Positions 8,607 through 18,177 of a DNA stretch of 64,000 nucleotides are shown here, one piece after another. This DNA is from REEB95 sp963785735 (lineage in GTDB: Bacteria > Pseudomonadota > Alphaproteobacteria > ATCC43930 > CGMCC-115725): assembly GCA_963785735.1 (NCBI GenBank), contig CAWAWJ010000001.1, positions 62,001 to 126,000 on the forward strand, read 5' to 3'. Below the pieces are notes generated by a model. The model was not told the origin of the DNA. It searched no databases and worked only from the letters and a program-made list of their open reading frames with translations. The position numbers and the translations under genes are program-made. The number at the start of each line of letters is the position of its first letter. Positions within the stretch are counted from its first letter, which is position 1.

Positions 8607-9956
8607 ATGCGCATTGCGGTCATCGGCAGCGGCTATGTCGGCCTGGTTTCGGGCGCGTGCTTTTCCGAATTCGGCGTCGAAGTCGCCTGCGTCGACAAGG
8701 ACGAAAGCAAGATCGCGCGCCTGAAGAAAGGCGAGATCCCGATCTACGAGCCGGGCCTCGAAAAGATCGTCGCCTCCAACGCCGCCGCCGGGCGCCTCGG
8801 CTTCACCACCGATCTCGCCGAGGCGGTCAAGGGCGCGGACGCGGTGTTCATCGCCGTCGGCACGCCGTCGCGCCGCGGCGACGGCCACGCCGACCTGACT
8901 TACGTCTTCGCCGCCGCCGAGGAGATCGCGCGCGCGCTCACCGGCTATACCGTGGTGGTGACAAAATCGACCGTGCCGGTCGGCACCGGGCGCAAGGTGG
9001 CGGAGATCATCCGCAAGACCCGGCCCGACGCGCAATTCGACGTCGTCTCCAATCCCGAATTCCTGCGCGAAGGCTCGGCGATCCAGGATTTCATGCGGCC
9101 CGACCGCGTGGTGATCGGCGCCGAGAGCGAGCGCGCCCAGGCCGTGATGCGCGAACTTTACCGGCCGCTCTATCTCATCGAGACGCCGATCCTGTTCACC
9201 GCGCTCGAAACCTCCGAGTTGATCAAATACGCCGCCAACAGCTTCCTCGCCACCAAGATCAACTTCATCAACGAGATCGCCGATCTGTGCGAAGCCGTCG
9301 GCGCCGACGTGCAGGACGTGGCGCGTGGCATCGGCCTCGATGGCCGCATCGGCCGCAAGTTCCTTCATGCCGGGCCGGGCTATGGCGGTTCCTGTTTCCC
9401 CAAGGATTGCCTCGCGCTCGCCAAGACCGCGCAGGATGCGGGCTCGCCGGTGAAGACGGTCGAGACCGTGATCGAAAGCAACGAGCGCCGCAAGGCGCGC
9501 ATGGCCGAGCGCATCGTCCGCGCCTGCGGCGGCAGCGTGCAGGGCAAGACCGTGGCGGTGCTGGGCCTGACCTTCAAGCCCAACACCGACGACATGCGCG
9601 ACAGCGCAAGCCTGGTGATCCTGCCCGCCTTGCAGAAGGCCGGCGCCACGGTTCGCGCCTTCGATCCCGAGGGCATGGAAGAGGCGAAAAAGCTGCTGCC
9701 GCGCGTTCAGTTCTGCGCCAACGCCTACGAGGCCATGGAAGGCGCCCACGCGCTGGTCATCATCACCGAATGGAACGAATTCCGCGCGCTCGACTTGGCG
9801 CGGGTTAAAACGCTCTTGAAGACGCCGACCGTCATCGATTTGCGCAACATCTACAAGCCGGCGGACATGGCCGAAGCCGGATTCTATTACTTCAGCATCG
9901 GACGCGCCTCCACCGGACCGGCGGATGCGATCCGGCGACTCAAGGCCCAGAAATAG
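8607..9956 (+). CDS. ugd: UDP-glucose 6-dehydrogenase
   Basis: This 449-residue enzyme oxidises UDP-glucose to UDP-glucuronate with two NAD+. The N-terminal Rossmann motif is GSGYVGL (7-13). The catalytic thioester cysteine is in GGSCFPKD (C263). The central KYAANSFLATKINFINE helix and GLTFKPNTDDMR in the C-terminal domain are hallmarks of the family. Length is typical. The gene is followed 36 bp later by UDP-glucuronate decarboxylase in the same direction, so the two likely form an operon that turns UDP-glucose into UDP-xylose. UDP-glucuronate also feeds the 4-epimerase gene at 17-18 kb. Confidence 0.95.
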   Translation: MRIAVIGSGYVGLVSGACFSEFGVEVACVDKDESKIARLKKGEIPIYEPGLEKIVASNAAAGRLGFTTDLAEAVKGADAVFIAVGTPSRRGDGHADLTYVFAAAEEIARALTGYTVVVTKSTVPVGTGRKVAEIIRKTRPDAQFDVVSNPEFLREGSAIQDFMRPDRVVIGAESERAQAVMRELYRPLYLIETPILFTALETSELIKYAANSFLATKINFINEIADLCEAVGADVQDVARGIGLDGRIGRKFLHAGPGYGGSCFPKDCLALAKTAQDAGSPVKTVETVIESNERRKARMAERIVRACGGSVQGKTVAVLGLTFKPNTDDMRDSASLVILPALQKAGATVRAFDPEGMEEAKKLLPRVQFCANAYEAMEGAHALVIITEWNEFRALDLARVKTLLKTPTVIDLRNIYKPADMAEAGFYYFSIGRASTGPADAIRRLKAQK

Positions 9957-9992
9957 AACGAGCACTAGAAACGCGACCTGAGGAAAGCCCGA

Positions 9993-10982
9993 ATGACTTC
10001 CACCAAGAAACGCATTCTCGTCACCGGCGGCGCCGGGTTCCTCGGCTCGCATCTGTGCGAACGGCTCTTGGCCGAGGGCAACGACGTGCTCGCGGTCGAC
10101 AACTATTTCACCGGGCGCAAGGAGAACATCGCCCATATCCTGCCGCAGACCAATTTCGAGGCGTTGCGCCACGACGTCTGCTTCCCGCTCTATGTCGAGG
10201 TGGACGAGATCTACAATCTCGCCTGCCCCGCCTCGCCGATCCACTACCAGTTCGATCCGGTGCAGACCACCAAGACCAGCGTGCTGGGCGCGATCAACAT
10301 GCTGGGCCTCGCCAAGCGGGTGAAGGCCAAGATCTTCCAGTCCTCGACCTCGGAGATTTATGGCGACCCGACCGTGCATCCGCAGAAAGAAGAATACCGC
10401 GGCAACGTCAACACGCTGGGCCCGCGCGCCTGCTACGACGAGGGCAAGCGCTGCGCCGAGACACTGTTCTTCGACTATTGGCGCCAGCACAAGGTACGCA
10501 TCCGCGTCGCCCGCATCTTCAACACCTATGGGCCGCGCATGCATCCCAATGACGGCCGCGTGGTGTCGAACTTCATCGTCCAGGCCCTGAAGGGCGAAGC
10601 GATCACCATCTATGGCGACGGCAGCCAGACCCGCGCCTTCTGCTATGTCGACGATCTGATCGAGGGCTTCGTGCGGCTGATGGCGGCGCCCGACAGCGTC
10701 ACCGGGCCGATCAATCTCGGCAATCCGGTCGAAACCACGGTCGCCCAACTGGCCGAGAAGATCATCGCCATGACCGGCTCGCGTTCGCAGATCGAGCATC
10801 GCCCGCTGCCGGTCGACGATCCGATCCAGCGCTGCCCAGATATTTCCCGCGCCAAGGACACGCTCGGCTGGCAGCCGCGCGTGGCGCTCGAAACCGGCTT
10901 GCAGCACACCATCGCCTATTTCGACCGGCTCTTGACCGAGGGCGGCGACAAGAAAAGCCCGACGCTCCGCGTCGTGAGCTAA
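9993..10982 (+). CDS. uxs: UDP-glucuronate decarboxylase (UDP-xylose synthase)
   Basis: This 329-residue short-chain dehydrogenase/decarboxylase makes UDP-xylose from UDP-glucuronate. Visible features are TGGAGFLGSH (NAD binding), SSTSEIYGDP around residues 117-126, and RACYDEGKR (Y148, K152), the signature that separates UXS from 4-epimerases. RIFNTYGPRMHPNDGRVVSN is also diagnostic. It follows ugd with 36 bp spacing and a GAGGAAAG ribosome site. The pair implies xylose in an exported glycan, lipopolysaccharide or glycoprotein. The stop overlaps by 4 bp the stop of the convergent UbiB-like gene. Confidence 0.92.
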   Translation: MTSTKKRILVTGGAGFLGSHLCERLLAEGNDVLAVDNYFTGRKENIAHILPQTNFEALRHDVCFPLYVEVDEIYNLACPASPIHYQFDPVQTTKTSVLGAINMLGLAKRVKAKIFQSSTSEIYGDPTVHPQKEEYRGNVNTLGPRACYDEGKRCAETLFFDYWRQHKVRIRVARIFNTYGPRMHPNDGRVVSNFIVQALKGEAITIYGDGSQTRAFCYVDDLIEGFVRLMAAPDSVTGPINLGNPVETTVAQLAEKIIAMTGSRSQIEHRPLPVDDPIQRCPDISRAKDTLGWQPRVALETGLQHTIAYFDRLLTEGGDKKSPTLRVVS

Positions 10983-12313
10983 CCCTTCACCCCGGCCGCT
11001 TTGAGCGCCTGCTTCTGGCGGGCGGCCAGCTTCTTCTCGTCGAAGCCGTCGATCAGCTCGTGGAAGAGATCGTGCCAGTTGATCTCGGCCTTGAGGCGCA
11101 GGAACACCGAGCCCAGCCCCACCGCCGCCCGGTCCATGAATACGAATTCGCGCGGCGGCTTGACGCCGCCCAGCCGTCTTATGTCCTTGTGCACGGTCGC
11201 CGCCACGTCGCGGCCATAGGCCGAGGAACCGTGCTCCTGGATGCGGCGCTTGCGGTCGTCCATCAGCGGCGCATAGACGAAGCGCGCCCAGCGGTTCAAC
11301 ACCTCGATCATCTCAGGCGATAGCTTCTTGAAGCCCCAGGTCTCGTAGGCCGAAACCGCGAGTTCCTCGTCCTCGGTGTCGAGCGCGCGGTAAAGGTCGA
11401 TCACGCCCCGCACGAAGCTCGGCGGGAAGACGCGGATGCAGCCGTAATCCAACAGGTTCACGCCATGGTCCGGCCGCACCGTGTAGTTGCCGAGATGCGG
11501 GTCGCCGTGGATGACGCCGTAGAAATAGAACGGCACGTACCAGGCGCGGAACATGGCGCGGGCGATGGCGTTGCGCGCCGGCTGCGTGCCCTTGACAGCC
11601 TCGAGGAAGGGCACGCCTTCGAGCCAGCTCATGGTGAGCAGCCGCTTGGTCGAAAGCGCCGGGATGGGCTCCGGCACATGCACGTATTTCTCGGGCTTGA
11701 GCATGGCGTGGAAGAGGCGCATGTGGGCTGCCTCGCGCGTGTAATCCAATTCCTCGCGCAGCCTTTCGGATATTTCCTTGTGGATCGCCTCGGTCGAGAT
11801 GGCGCGGTCGTAGCGCTCGTAAAGCCCCATCAGCAATTTCATCTGCTGCAAATCGGCCTCGACCGCCGATTCCATGTCGGGATATTGCAGCTTGCAGGCA
11901 AGGCTCGCGCCCCCGCGCGAAACCGCGCGATGCACCTGGCCGAGCGAGGCGGCATGCGCGGCCTCATGCGCGAAGCTCTTGAAGCGTTTTTCCCAATCGG
12001 GCCCGAGTTCGCTCGCCATGCGGCGGCGCACGAAGGACCAGCCCATCGGCGGCGCGTTGGATTGGAGCGCGGCCAGTTCCTCGGCGTATTCCTCGGGCAG
12101 CGCGTCGGGGATGGTGGCCAAAAGCTGCGCCACCTTCATCAGCGGGCCCTTGAGATTGCCCAAAACCGATTTGAGATCGGCGGCGTGGCGGCCACGGTCG
12201 AGGCTCATGCCCAGATAACGCGTGCCGGCGAGCCGCGCGGCGAGCCCGCCCATCGCGGTCGAAACCCGGGCGTAACGCTGCACCCGGCGCGGCAGGTTGT
12301 TTCCATCGGCCAT
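10979..12313 (-). CDS. ABC1/UbiB/AarF-family kinase-like protein
   Basis: The family includes UbiB and ADCK3, atypical protein-kinase-like ATPases linked to isoprenoid-quinone or lipid metabolism. I place the start at the ATG at 12313 (MADGNNLPRR); an upstream in-frame start would overlap the divergent gene's leader. Visible motifs in the 444-residue product are an N-terminal KVAQ where the family has KxGQ, AASLGQVHRA (modified P-loop), the ELDYTREA helix, HGDPHLGNY (catalytic loop) and LLDYG (DFG equivalent). No C-terminal membrane helices of the UbiB type are evident. COQ9 lies elsewhere in the window, but no direct link between them is shown. Confidence 0.82.
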   Translation of the reverse strand: MADGNNLPRRVQRYARVSTAMGGLAARLAGTRYLGMSLDRGRHAADLKSVLGNLKGPLMKVAQLLATIPDALPEEYAEELAALQSNAPPMGWSFVRRRMASELGPDWEKRFKSFAHEAAHAASLGQVHRAVSRGGASLACKLQYPDMESAVEADLQQMKLLMGLYERYDRAISTEAIHKEISERLREELDYTREAAHMRLFHAMLKPEKYVHVPEPIPALSTKRLLTMSWLEGVPFLEAVKGTQPARNAIARAMFRAWYVPFYFYGVIHGDPHLGNYTVRPDHGVNLLDYGCIRVFPPSFVRGVIDLYRALDTEDEELAVSAYETWGFKKLSPEMIEVLNRWARFVYAPLMDDRKRRIQEHGSSAYGRDVAATVHKDIRRLGGVKPPREFVFMDRAAVGLGSVFLRLKAEINWHDLFHELIDGFDEKKLAARQKQALKAAGVKG

Positions 12314-12371
12314 GGCGGATACTTTCGGCGAGACGCCCCCGCCCTGTCCACCGCCAAGATGGGATTTGCGC

Positions 12372-13367
12372 ATGAATGTGACCGCCACCGACATCCATTG
12401 CCATATCGTGCCGGCCGAATTCCCGGCTTATGCCGGGAAAGCTGGCGCCGCGCGCTGGCCGCAAATGGCCGCGGGGCCGGATTGCCGCCACAAAAACGTG
12501 ATGATCGCCGGCAAGAATTTCCGCACCGTGTCGGATGAATGCTGGGAGATGGACCGGCGGATCGAGGTCATGGACAAGACCGGCATTGCCCGCCAGGTGC
12601 TGTCGCCCATGCCCGAGCTTTTGTCCTATTGGCTCGACCCGACGGACGGGCTTGCCATGAGCCGGCACATCAACGGGACCATCGCGGCGATGGTGGCGCG
12701 GTCGCCCAAGCGCTTCGCCGGGCTGGGCATGGTGCCGCTGCAAGACCCCGATCTCGCGACGCGCGAACTGGAAACCATCATGCGTGATGGGCATCGCGGC
12801 GTCGAGATCGGCAGCAACGTCAACGGCGTCGCCATCGGCGATCCGAAATTCGAGGGGTTTTTCGCGGCGGCCGAAAAGCTGGGTGCGGCGGTGTTCGTCC
12901 ACGCGCTCCACCCGGCGAGCCTCGAGCGCATCGTCGGGCCGCCGCGCCTGGTGCCCTTGATCGCCTTTCCCAACGAGAATTCCTTCGCGATCGCCTCGAT
13001 GATCACCGGCGGCATGCTGGAGCGGCACCCGAAGCTGAAAATCGGCTTCAGCCATGGCGGCGGCACTTTCGCCATCGTGCTGCCGCGCCTCCTGCAGGGC
13101 TGGAAGCTCTCCGCCATCGTCAGGGAGCAGATCAAGACCAGTCCGCGCGACCAGGCGCGGCGGTGTTATTACGACACGCTGGTCTACAGCGCCGAAACTC
13201 TGGCCTTCCTCATCAAGAGCTTCGGCGTCGAGCGGCTTTGCATCGGCACCGATTATCCCTTCGAGATTTCGGAGGCGGCGCCGCTCGATCCCATTAACCA
13301 GCTGGACCTTGGCGAGAAGGAACGCGCTTTGCTTTATTCGGGCAACGCCGAGCGGTTCTTGGGCTAG
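12372..13367 (+). CDS. Amidohydrolase of the ACMSD/Amidohydro_2 type
   Basis: The 331-residue product has a metal-dependent TIM-barrel amidohydrolase fold. The metal-binding DIHCHIVP (HxH) lies at the N terminus, with further ligands in VFVHALHP and FSHGGG and the distal aspartate in IGTDYPFE. This pattern is that of 2-amino-3-carboxymuconate-6-semialdehyde decarboxylase and its relatives, which decarboxylate or hydrate aromatic-degradation intermediates; substrate is not determinable here. I chose ATG 12372 because it puts the metal motif near the N terminus and leaves a 58-bp divergent spacer to the UbiB-like gene. The 3' end overlaps the convergent pepF stop by 4 bp. Confidence 0.8.
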   Translation: MNVTATDIHCHIVPAEFPAYAGKAGAARWPQMAAGPDCRHKNVMIAGKNFRTVSDECWEMDRRIEVMDKTGIARQVLSPMPELLSYWLDPTDGLAMSRHINGTIAAMVARSPKRFAGLGMVPLQDPDLATRELETIMRDGHRGVEIGSNVNGVAIGDPKFEGFFAAAEKLGAAVFVHALHPASLERIVGPPRLVPLIAFPNENSFAIASMITGGMLERHPKLKIGFSHGGGTFAIVLPRLLQGWKLSAIVREQIKTSPRDQARRCYYDTLVYSAETLAFLIKSFGVERLCIGTDYPFEISEAAPLDPINQLDLGEKERALLYSGNAERFLG

Positions 13368-15169
13368 CCCATCCGCTCCAATTCGTCGATGAAGCCAGAT
13401 ATCACCGACAGGCCCTTGTTCCAGAATTTCGGGTCGGAGGCGTCGAGGCCGAAAGGCGCCAGCAATTCCTTGTGGCGCTTGGTGCCCCCGGCCCTGAGCA
13501 TGTCGAGATATTTCTCCGCGAAGCCCTTTTCCGCGCCCTGATAGACCGCGTAGAGCGAGTTCACCAGGCAATCGCCGAAGGCATAGGCGTAGACGTAGAA
13601 CGGCGTGTGGATGAAGTGCGGGATATAGGTCCAGTACCAGCGGTACTCGTCCTCGAAACGGATCGCCGGCCCCAGGCTTTCGGTCTGCACCTCCATCCAG
13701 ATCTCGCCGATGCGCTCGGCGGTCAGTTCCCCGTTGCGGCGCTCGTCATGGATGCGGCGCTCGAATTCGACGAAGGCGATCTGGCGCACCACGGTGTTGA
13801 GCATGTCCTCGACCTTGCCGGCGAGCATGGCCTTGCGCCGCTTGGGCACGATCTCGGCCTTTAGGAGCGCCTGGAAGGTCAGCATCTCGCCGAAGACCGA
13901 AGCGGTTTCGGCCAAGGTCAGCGGCGTGTCGGCCATAAGCGCGCCTTGCCGCCCGGCCAGCACCTGATGCACGCCGTGGCCCAACTCATGCGCGAGCGTC
14001 ATCACGTCGCGGGTGCGGCCCAGATAGTTGAGCAAAAGATAGGGATGCGCGCTCGGCACGGTCGGATGGGCGAACGCGCCCGAGGCCTTGCCCGGCTGCG
14101 CCGGCGCGTCGATCCAGCGATGGTCGAAGAAACGCTTGCCCACCGCCGCCATGTCCGGCGAGAAAGCCCCGTAGGCGTCGAGCACGATGCGCTGCGCCTC
14201 GGACCAGGGCACCAGCCGGTCGTCTTCCTCGGGCAAGGGCGCGTTGCGGTCCCAATAGGGCATGTGCTCGACCCCGAACCACTTGGCCTTGAGCCGGTAA
14301 TAGCGGTGCGAGAGCGACGGGAACGCCGCGCGCACCGAGGAAATGAGCGCGTCCACCACCTCGTCCTCGACGTAATTGGCGAGGTTGCGCGACGAGATCG
14401 GATGCTTGAATCCCCGCCAGCGATCCTCGATCTCCTTGTCCTTGATGAGCGTGTTGGTGACATGGGCGAAGAGCCGGGAATTTTTCCCGAACACCTCGCC
14501 CAGCGATTTGGCCGCCACCTTGCGGGTTCCGCCATCCGGGCCGGAGAGGAGATGCAGCGCCTCGGATTCGGTGAGCTCCTTGCCGCCGACGGGAAAGCGC
14601 AACGCCGCGCCCGTTTCATCGAAGAGCCGTGTCCAGGCGGCGCGGCCCGCGACCGATTTCTCGTGCAGCAGCTTCTCGATCTCGTCCGAAAGCTGATAAG
14701 GGCGGAAGGCGCGCACATCGCGCAGCCAGGGCGCGTAGCGCGCCAATTCCGGCGCCTTGAGCTTGCCGGCTAGAATTCCGTCCTCGAGGCGGTTGAGTTC
14801 GAGGGTGAAGAACAGCAGCAAGGTCGCGATGGCGTTGGCCTTTTCCTGCATGTTCTGGAAGAAGCGGCCATTCTCGGGGCTGCTCTGATCGGCGGCATAG
14901 GCCAAGCCGGCATAGCTCAGAATCCGGCCGAGAATTTCCTGCAACCGCTCATAACCGGCAACCGCCCGGCCGAGCTCCGCGCCCGGCAACGCCCCGAGCT
15001 TGCCCTGATAGGATTGCTGGAAGGACTTGGCACCGTCCTCGGCGGCTTTGAGGTCGCGGGCCAGTTCGGGGCTGCCAGGGCCGGGATAGAGGTCGGCCAG
15101 GTCCCAGCGCGGCAGGGAGCCGAGATCGCTCTCTTTCCCCGCCGGTTTTTGCGTGAGCGCCGAATCCAT
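13364..15169 (-). CDS. pepF: M3-family oligoendopeptidase F
   Basis: This 601-residue cytosolic zinc peptidase cleaves oligopeptides of about 7-17 residues. The catalytic zinc motif HELGH is at 394-398, and the third ligand region LAETASVFGEMLT follows about 25 residues later. The substrate-stacking IPHFIHTPFYVYAYAFG segment near 530 is typical of PepF. No signal peptide is present and the length matches the family. It is a monocistronic minus-strand gene between two plus-strand genes and probably recycles peptides from protein turnover. Confidence 0.9.
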   Translation of the reverse strand: MDSALTQKPAGKESDLGSLPRWDLADLYPGPGSPELARDLKAAEDGAKSFQQSYQGKLGALPGAELGRAVAGYERLQEILGRILSYAGLAYAADQSSPENGRFFQNMQEKANAIATLLLFFTLELNRLEDGILAGKLKAPELARYAPWLRDVRAFRPYQLSDEIEKLLHEKSVAGRAAWTRLFDETGAALRFPVGGKELTESEALHLLSGPDGGTRKVAAKSLGEVFGKNSRLFAHVTNTLIKDKEIEDRWRGFKHPISSRNLANYVEDEVVDALISSVRAAFPSLSHRYYRLKAKWFGVEHMPYWDRNAPLPEEDDRLVPWSEAQRIVLDAYGAFSPDMAAVGKRFFDHRWIDAPAQPGKASGAFAHPTVPSAHPYLLLNYLGRTRDVMTLAHELGHGVHQVLAGRQGALMADTPLTLAETASVFGEMLTFQALLKAEIVPKRRKAMLAGKVEDMLNTVVRQIAFVEFERRIHDERRNGELTAERIGEIWMEVQTESLGPAIRFEDEYRWYWTYIPHFIHTPFYVYAYAFGDCLVNSLYAVYQGAEKGFAEKYLDMLRAGGTKRHKELLAPFGLDASDPKFWNKGLSVISGFIDELERMG

Positions 15170-15288
15170 GAAACAGGCCTCCTTGACCCACCCTTATAGA
15201 TAGTCAGCCGGAAATTGACGGCAAGCCGCAAGCCCTGTTATGCCGCAGAGGGTCTTGGGCGCCTCAGGGTGCCCGACTCCGGGGGAAA

Positions 15289-17085
15289 ATGGATTATCAC
15301 ACCTGCCCCAACCTTGCCGTCATGTTCTTCGCCGAGGCGGCAAGGCAAGGGGGCCAGCCTTTCCTCTGGGCCAAGCGCCAGGGCGCCTACCGGCCTTTGA
15401 GCTGGGAGGATGCTGCGCGGCAGGTGACGGATCTGGCCAAGGGCTTGCGCGCCCTGGGCCTCGGGCGCGGCGACCGCGCGGCGCTGGTCGCCGAGAACCG
15501 GCCGGAATGGATCATCGCCGATCTCGCCATCATGGCGGCGGGCGGCATCACCGTGCCGGCCTATACCACCCACACGGTCGAGGATTACCGCTACCTGCTG
15601 GCCAATTGCGGCGCCAAGCTGGTCATCGTTTCGACCGCGCAACTGGCGAGCCGGGTGCTGCCGGCGGCGGCGCAGGCGCCGGGCCCGCCCAAGGCGATCC
15701 TGATCGAGCCGCCCGAGGAAGGCCTCGCCTCGCATGTCGCGCTGCGCTCCTGGCAGTCGGTGCTGGAGCTGGGCGCATCCGCGCCGGGCGAGGTTGGGGA
15801 CTGGATCAAGGAGATCGGGCGCGAGGACGTCGCCTGTCTCATCTACACCTCGGGCACGGGCGGCATGCCCAAGGGGGTGATGACGACGCATGGCAACGTG
15901 CTCGCCAATTGCTTTGCGGCCCACGGGCTGTTGCAAAAGGTCGGGCTCGGCGATGACGTGTTCCTGTCCTTCCTGCCGCTCTCGCATTCCTACGAGCACA
16001 TGGCGGGCATGATGTTCCCGATCTCGATCGGCGCCCAAGTCTATTTCGCCGAGGGCGCCGAAACGCTGTCGGTCAATCTGACCGAGGCGCGGCCCACCAT
16101 CATGACCGCGGTGCCGCGGCTCTACGAGGCCTTCCACCAGCGCATGCTGCGCGCGGTGGCGCGCGAAAGCGGCCTGCGCCGGAAACTGTTCTTCAAGGCG
16201 CTGGCGCTCGGCCTCAAGCGTTACGGCGATCCCGCGAGCCTGTCGGTTCTCGAGCGCATCGAGAACGCGATCCTCGAGCCCTTGGTGCGCGACAAGCTGC
16301 GCGCGCGGTTCGGCGGCCGGCTCAAGGCGATGGTGTCGGGCGGCGCGCCGCTCAACCCCGAGATCGGACGGTTCTTCCTGGCCTTGGGCCTGCGCCTGTT
16401 GCAGGGCTACGGCCAGACCGAGGCCTCGCCCTTGATCAGCGCCAATCCGCCCGACCGCATCCGCATCGAGACGGTGGGGCCGCCGGTCGCGGAGGTCGAG
16501 GTGCGCGTGGCGGCGGATGGCGAGCTGCTGGTGCGCGGGCCGAACGTGACCAAGGGCTATTGGAACGATCCCGAGGCGACCGCGCGTGTCTTCATCGGCG
16601 GCTGGCTGCACACCGGCGATGTCGGCGAGATCGATCCCGACGGCTATATCCGCATCACCGACCGCAAGAAGGATTTCATCAAGACCTCGGGCGGCGACAT
16701 GATCGCGCCGACCCGCATCGAGGGGCAATTGACGCTGCAATCGGAGATCGGCCAGGCCATGGTGGCGGGCGACAGCCGGCCCTATCTGGTGGCGGTGATC
16801 GTGCCCAGCCACGAGCTGGTCGAGAGCGTGGCGCGGCGCCGCACGCTGCCCGCCGCGACGCCGCTCGCGGCGCAGCCCGAAATCGCCAAGGCGGTCGGCC
16901 AGGCGGTGGCGCGGGTCAATGCCGAGTTGCCGGCGCTGGAACGCATCCGCCGCTTCCTCATCGCCGAGGAACCCTTCACCACCGCCAACGGCCAGATGAC
17001 GCCGACGCTCAAGATAAGGCGCCACATCATTCGCCGCGCCTATGGCGAGGCGCTGGACGCGCTCTACGAGAAGCCCGGCAATTAA
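15289..17085 (+). CDS. Long-chain acyl-CoA synthetase (FadD15/FAA1 type)
   Basis: This 598-residue adenylate-forming enzyme activates fatty acids to acyl-CoA. The ATP-binding P-loop is IYTSGTGGMPKGV (185-197, with Gly in place of the usual second Thr). LPLSHSYEH, GYGQTEASP, the GDVGEIDPDGYIRITDRKKD hinge and a C-terminal PTLKIRR catalytic-lysine region follow in order. Loss of phosphate or adenylate contacts is not apparent. The gene stands alone between divergent pepF and a convergent epimerase, with about 119 bp of upstream sequence. Chain length is not predictable from sequence. Confidence 0.88.
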   Translation: MDYHTCPNLAVMFFAEAARQGGQPFLWAKRQGAYRPLSWEDAARQVTDLAKGLRALGLGRGDRAALVAENRPEWIIADLAIMAAGGITVPAYTTHTVEDYRYLLANCGAKLVIVSTAQLASRVLPAAAQAPGPPKAILIEPPEEGLASHVALRSWQSVLELGASAPGEVGDWIKEIGREDVACLIYTSGTGGMPKGVMTTHGNVLANCFAAHGLLQKVGLGDDVFLSFLPLSHSYEHMAGMMFPISIGAQVYFAEGAETLSVNLTEARPTIMTAVPRLYEAFHQRMLRAVARESGLRRKLFFKALALGLKRYGDPASLSVLERIENAILEPLVRDKLRARFGGRLKAMVSGGAPLNPEIGRFFLALGLRLLQGYGQTEASPLISANPPDRIRIETVGPPVAEVEVRVAADGELLVRGPNVTKGYWNDPEATARVFIGGWLHTGDVGEIDPDGYIRITDRKKDFIKTSGGDMIAPTRIEGQLTLQSEIGQAMVAGDSRPYLVAVIVPSHELVESVARRRTLPAATPLAAQPEIAKAVGQAVARVNAELPALERIRRFLIAEEPFTTANGQMTPTLKIRRHIIRRAYGEALDALYEKPGN

Positions 17086-17087
17086 AA

Positions 17088-18068
17088 TCAGAGCTTGTGG
17101 TAGCGGCGGTACCACTCGACGAAGCGCGGCAGGCCTTCCTCGATCGAGGTGAGCGGCTTGAAGCCGAAATCGCGCTGCGCCGCCGATATGTCGGCATATG
17201 TGGCCAGCACCTCGCCCGGCTGCATCGGCAGGTTTTCGATCCGGGCCCGCTTGCCCAGGCAACGCTCCAGCACGGCGATGAAATGCAGGAGATCCTCGCT
17301 GCGGCTGTTGCCGAGATTGTAGACGCGGTAGGGGGCGGCATCGCCCGTATCCGCGGGCGGGCGGGCGAGACAGGCGAGCACGCCTTCCACCACGTCGTGG
17401 ATATAGGTGAAGTCGCGGCGCATCTTGCCGTGGTTGTAGAGCCGGATGGGCTTGCCCTTGACGATCGCCTCGGTGAAAAGCCAGGTCGCCATGTCCGGCC
17501 GGGCCCAGGGGCCGTAAACGGTGAAAAAGCGCAAGCCCGTCATCGGCAGGCGATAGAGCTGAGAATAGCAATAGGACATGAGCTCGTCCGCCTTCTTGGT
17601 CGCGGCGTAGAGCGATTGCGGATGATCGACCGGATCGGTTTCCGAAAACGGCAACTTGACGTTGCCGCCATAGACCGAGGAGGAGCTGGCGAAGACCAGA
17701 TGCTTCAGCCTCTTCAAATGCCGGCAGGCTTCGAGCACTTCGAGTTGCGCCACCAAATTCGAGGCGACATAGGCGCGGGGATTTTCGAGCGAATACCGCA
17801 CCCCCGGCTGCGCCGCCAGATGGATAACCCGGTCGATGCCCTTTTCCTTCTTCAGCAGGGATTCGAGCTTGCCCTTGCCGGCGAGATCGAGGCGATGGAA
17901 GCGGAAGCGCTTCTCGCCCGCGATCTCCTTCAGCCGCGCCTTCTTCAGCGTCACCGAATAGTAATCGCTCAGATTGTCGACGCCGATCACGCTTTCGCCG
18001 CGCCGCAGCAGCGCGGCGGAGACGTGAAAGCCGATGAAGCCGGCGGCGCCGGTGACGAGAACGGTCAT
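17088..18068 (-). CDS. UDP-glucuronate 4-epimerase (LspL/Cap1J type)
   Basis: This 326-residue extended SDR converts UDP-glucuronate to UDP-galacturonate. It shows TGAAGFIGFH, AAQPGVRYSLENPRAY (specific to UDP-GlcA epimerases), ASSSSVYGGN and the YAATK dyad (Y154, K158). FTVYGPWARPDMA and RDFTYIHDVVEG are also family hallmarks. It lies apart from ugd (8.6 kb), which supplies its substrate. Together with galE and uxs the window encodes four UDP-sugar conversions. The end is 2 bp from the convergent acyl-CoA synthetase stop. Confidence 0.92.
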   Translation of the reverse strand: MTVLVTGAAGFIGFHVSAALLRRGESVIGVDNLSDYYSVTLKKARLKEIAGEKRFRFHRLDLAGKGKLESLLKKEKGIDRVIHLAAQPGVRYSLENPRAYVASNLVAQLEVLEACRHLKRLKHLVFASSSSVYGGNVKLPFSETDPVDHPQSLYAATKKADELMSYCYSQLYRLPMTGLRFFTVYGPWARPDMATWLFTEAIVKGKPIRLYNHGKMRRDFTYIHDVVEGVLACLARPPADTGDAAPYRVYNLGNSRSEDLLHFIAVLERCLGKRARIENLPMQPGEVLATYADISAAQRDFGFKPLTSIEEGLPRFVEWYRRYHKL

Positions 18069-18177
18069 GGCGGGTTGCTATAGCCGGTCCGGCGGCGGAA
18101 ATCATCCCTTGCGGCGAACCGGCCCTTGATGGTCATGATGGCGGCCGGGCCCCGGAGAGGGCCGAGCGGGAGAGCCC

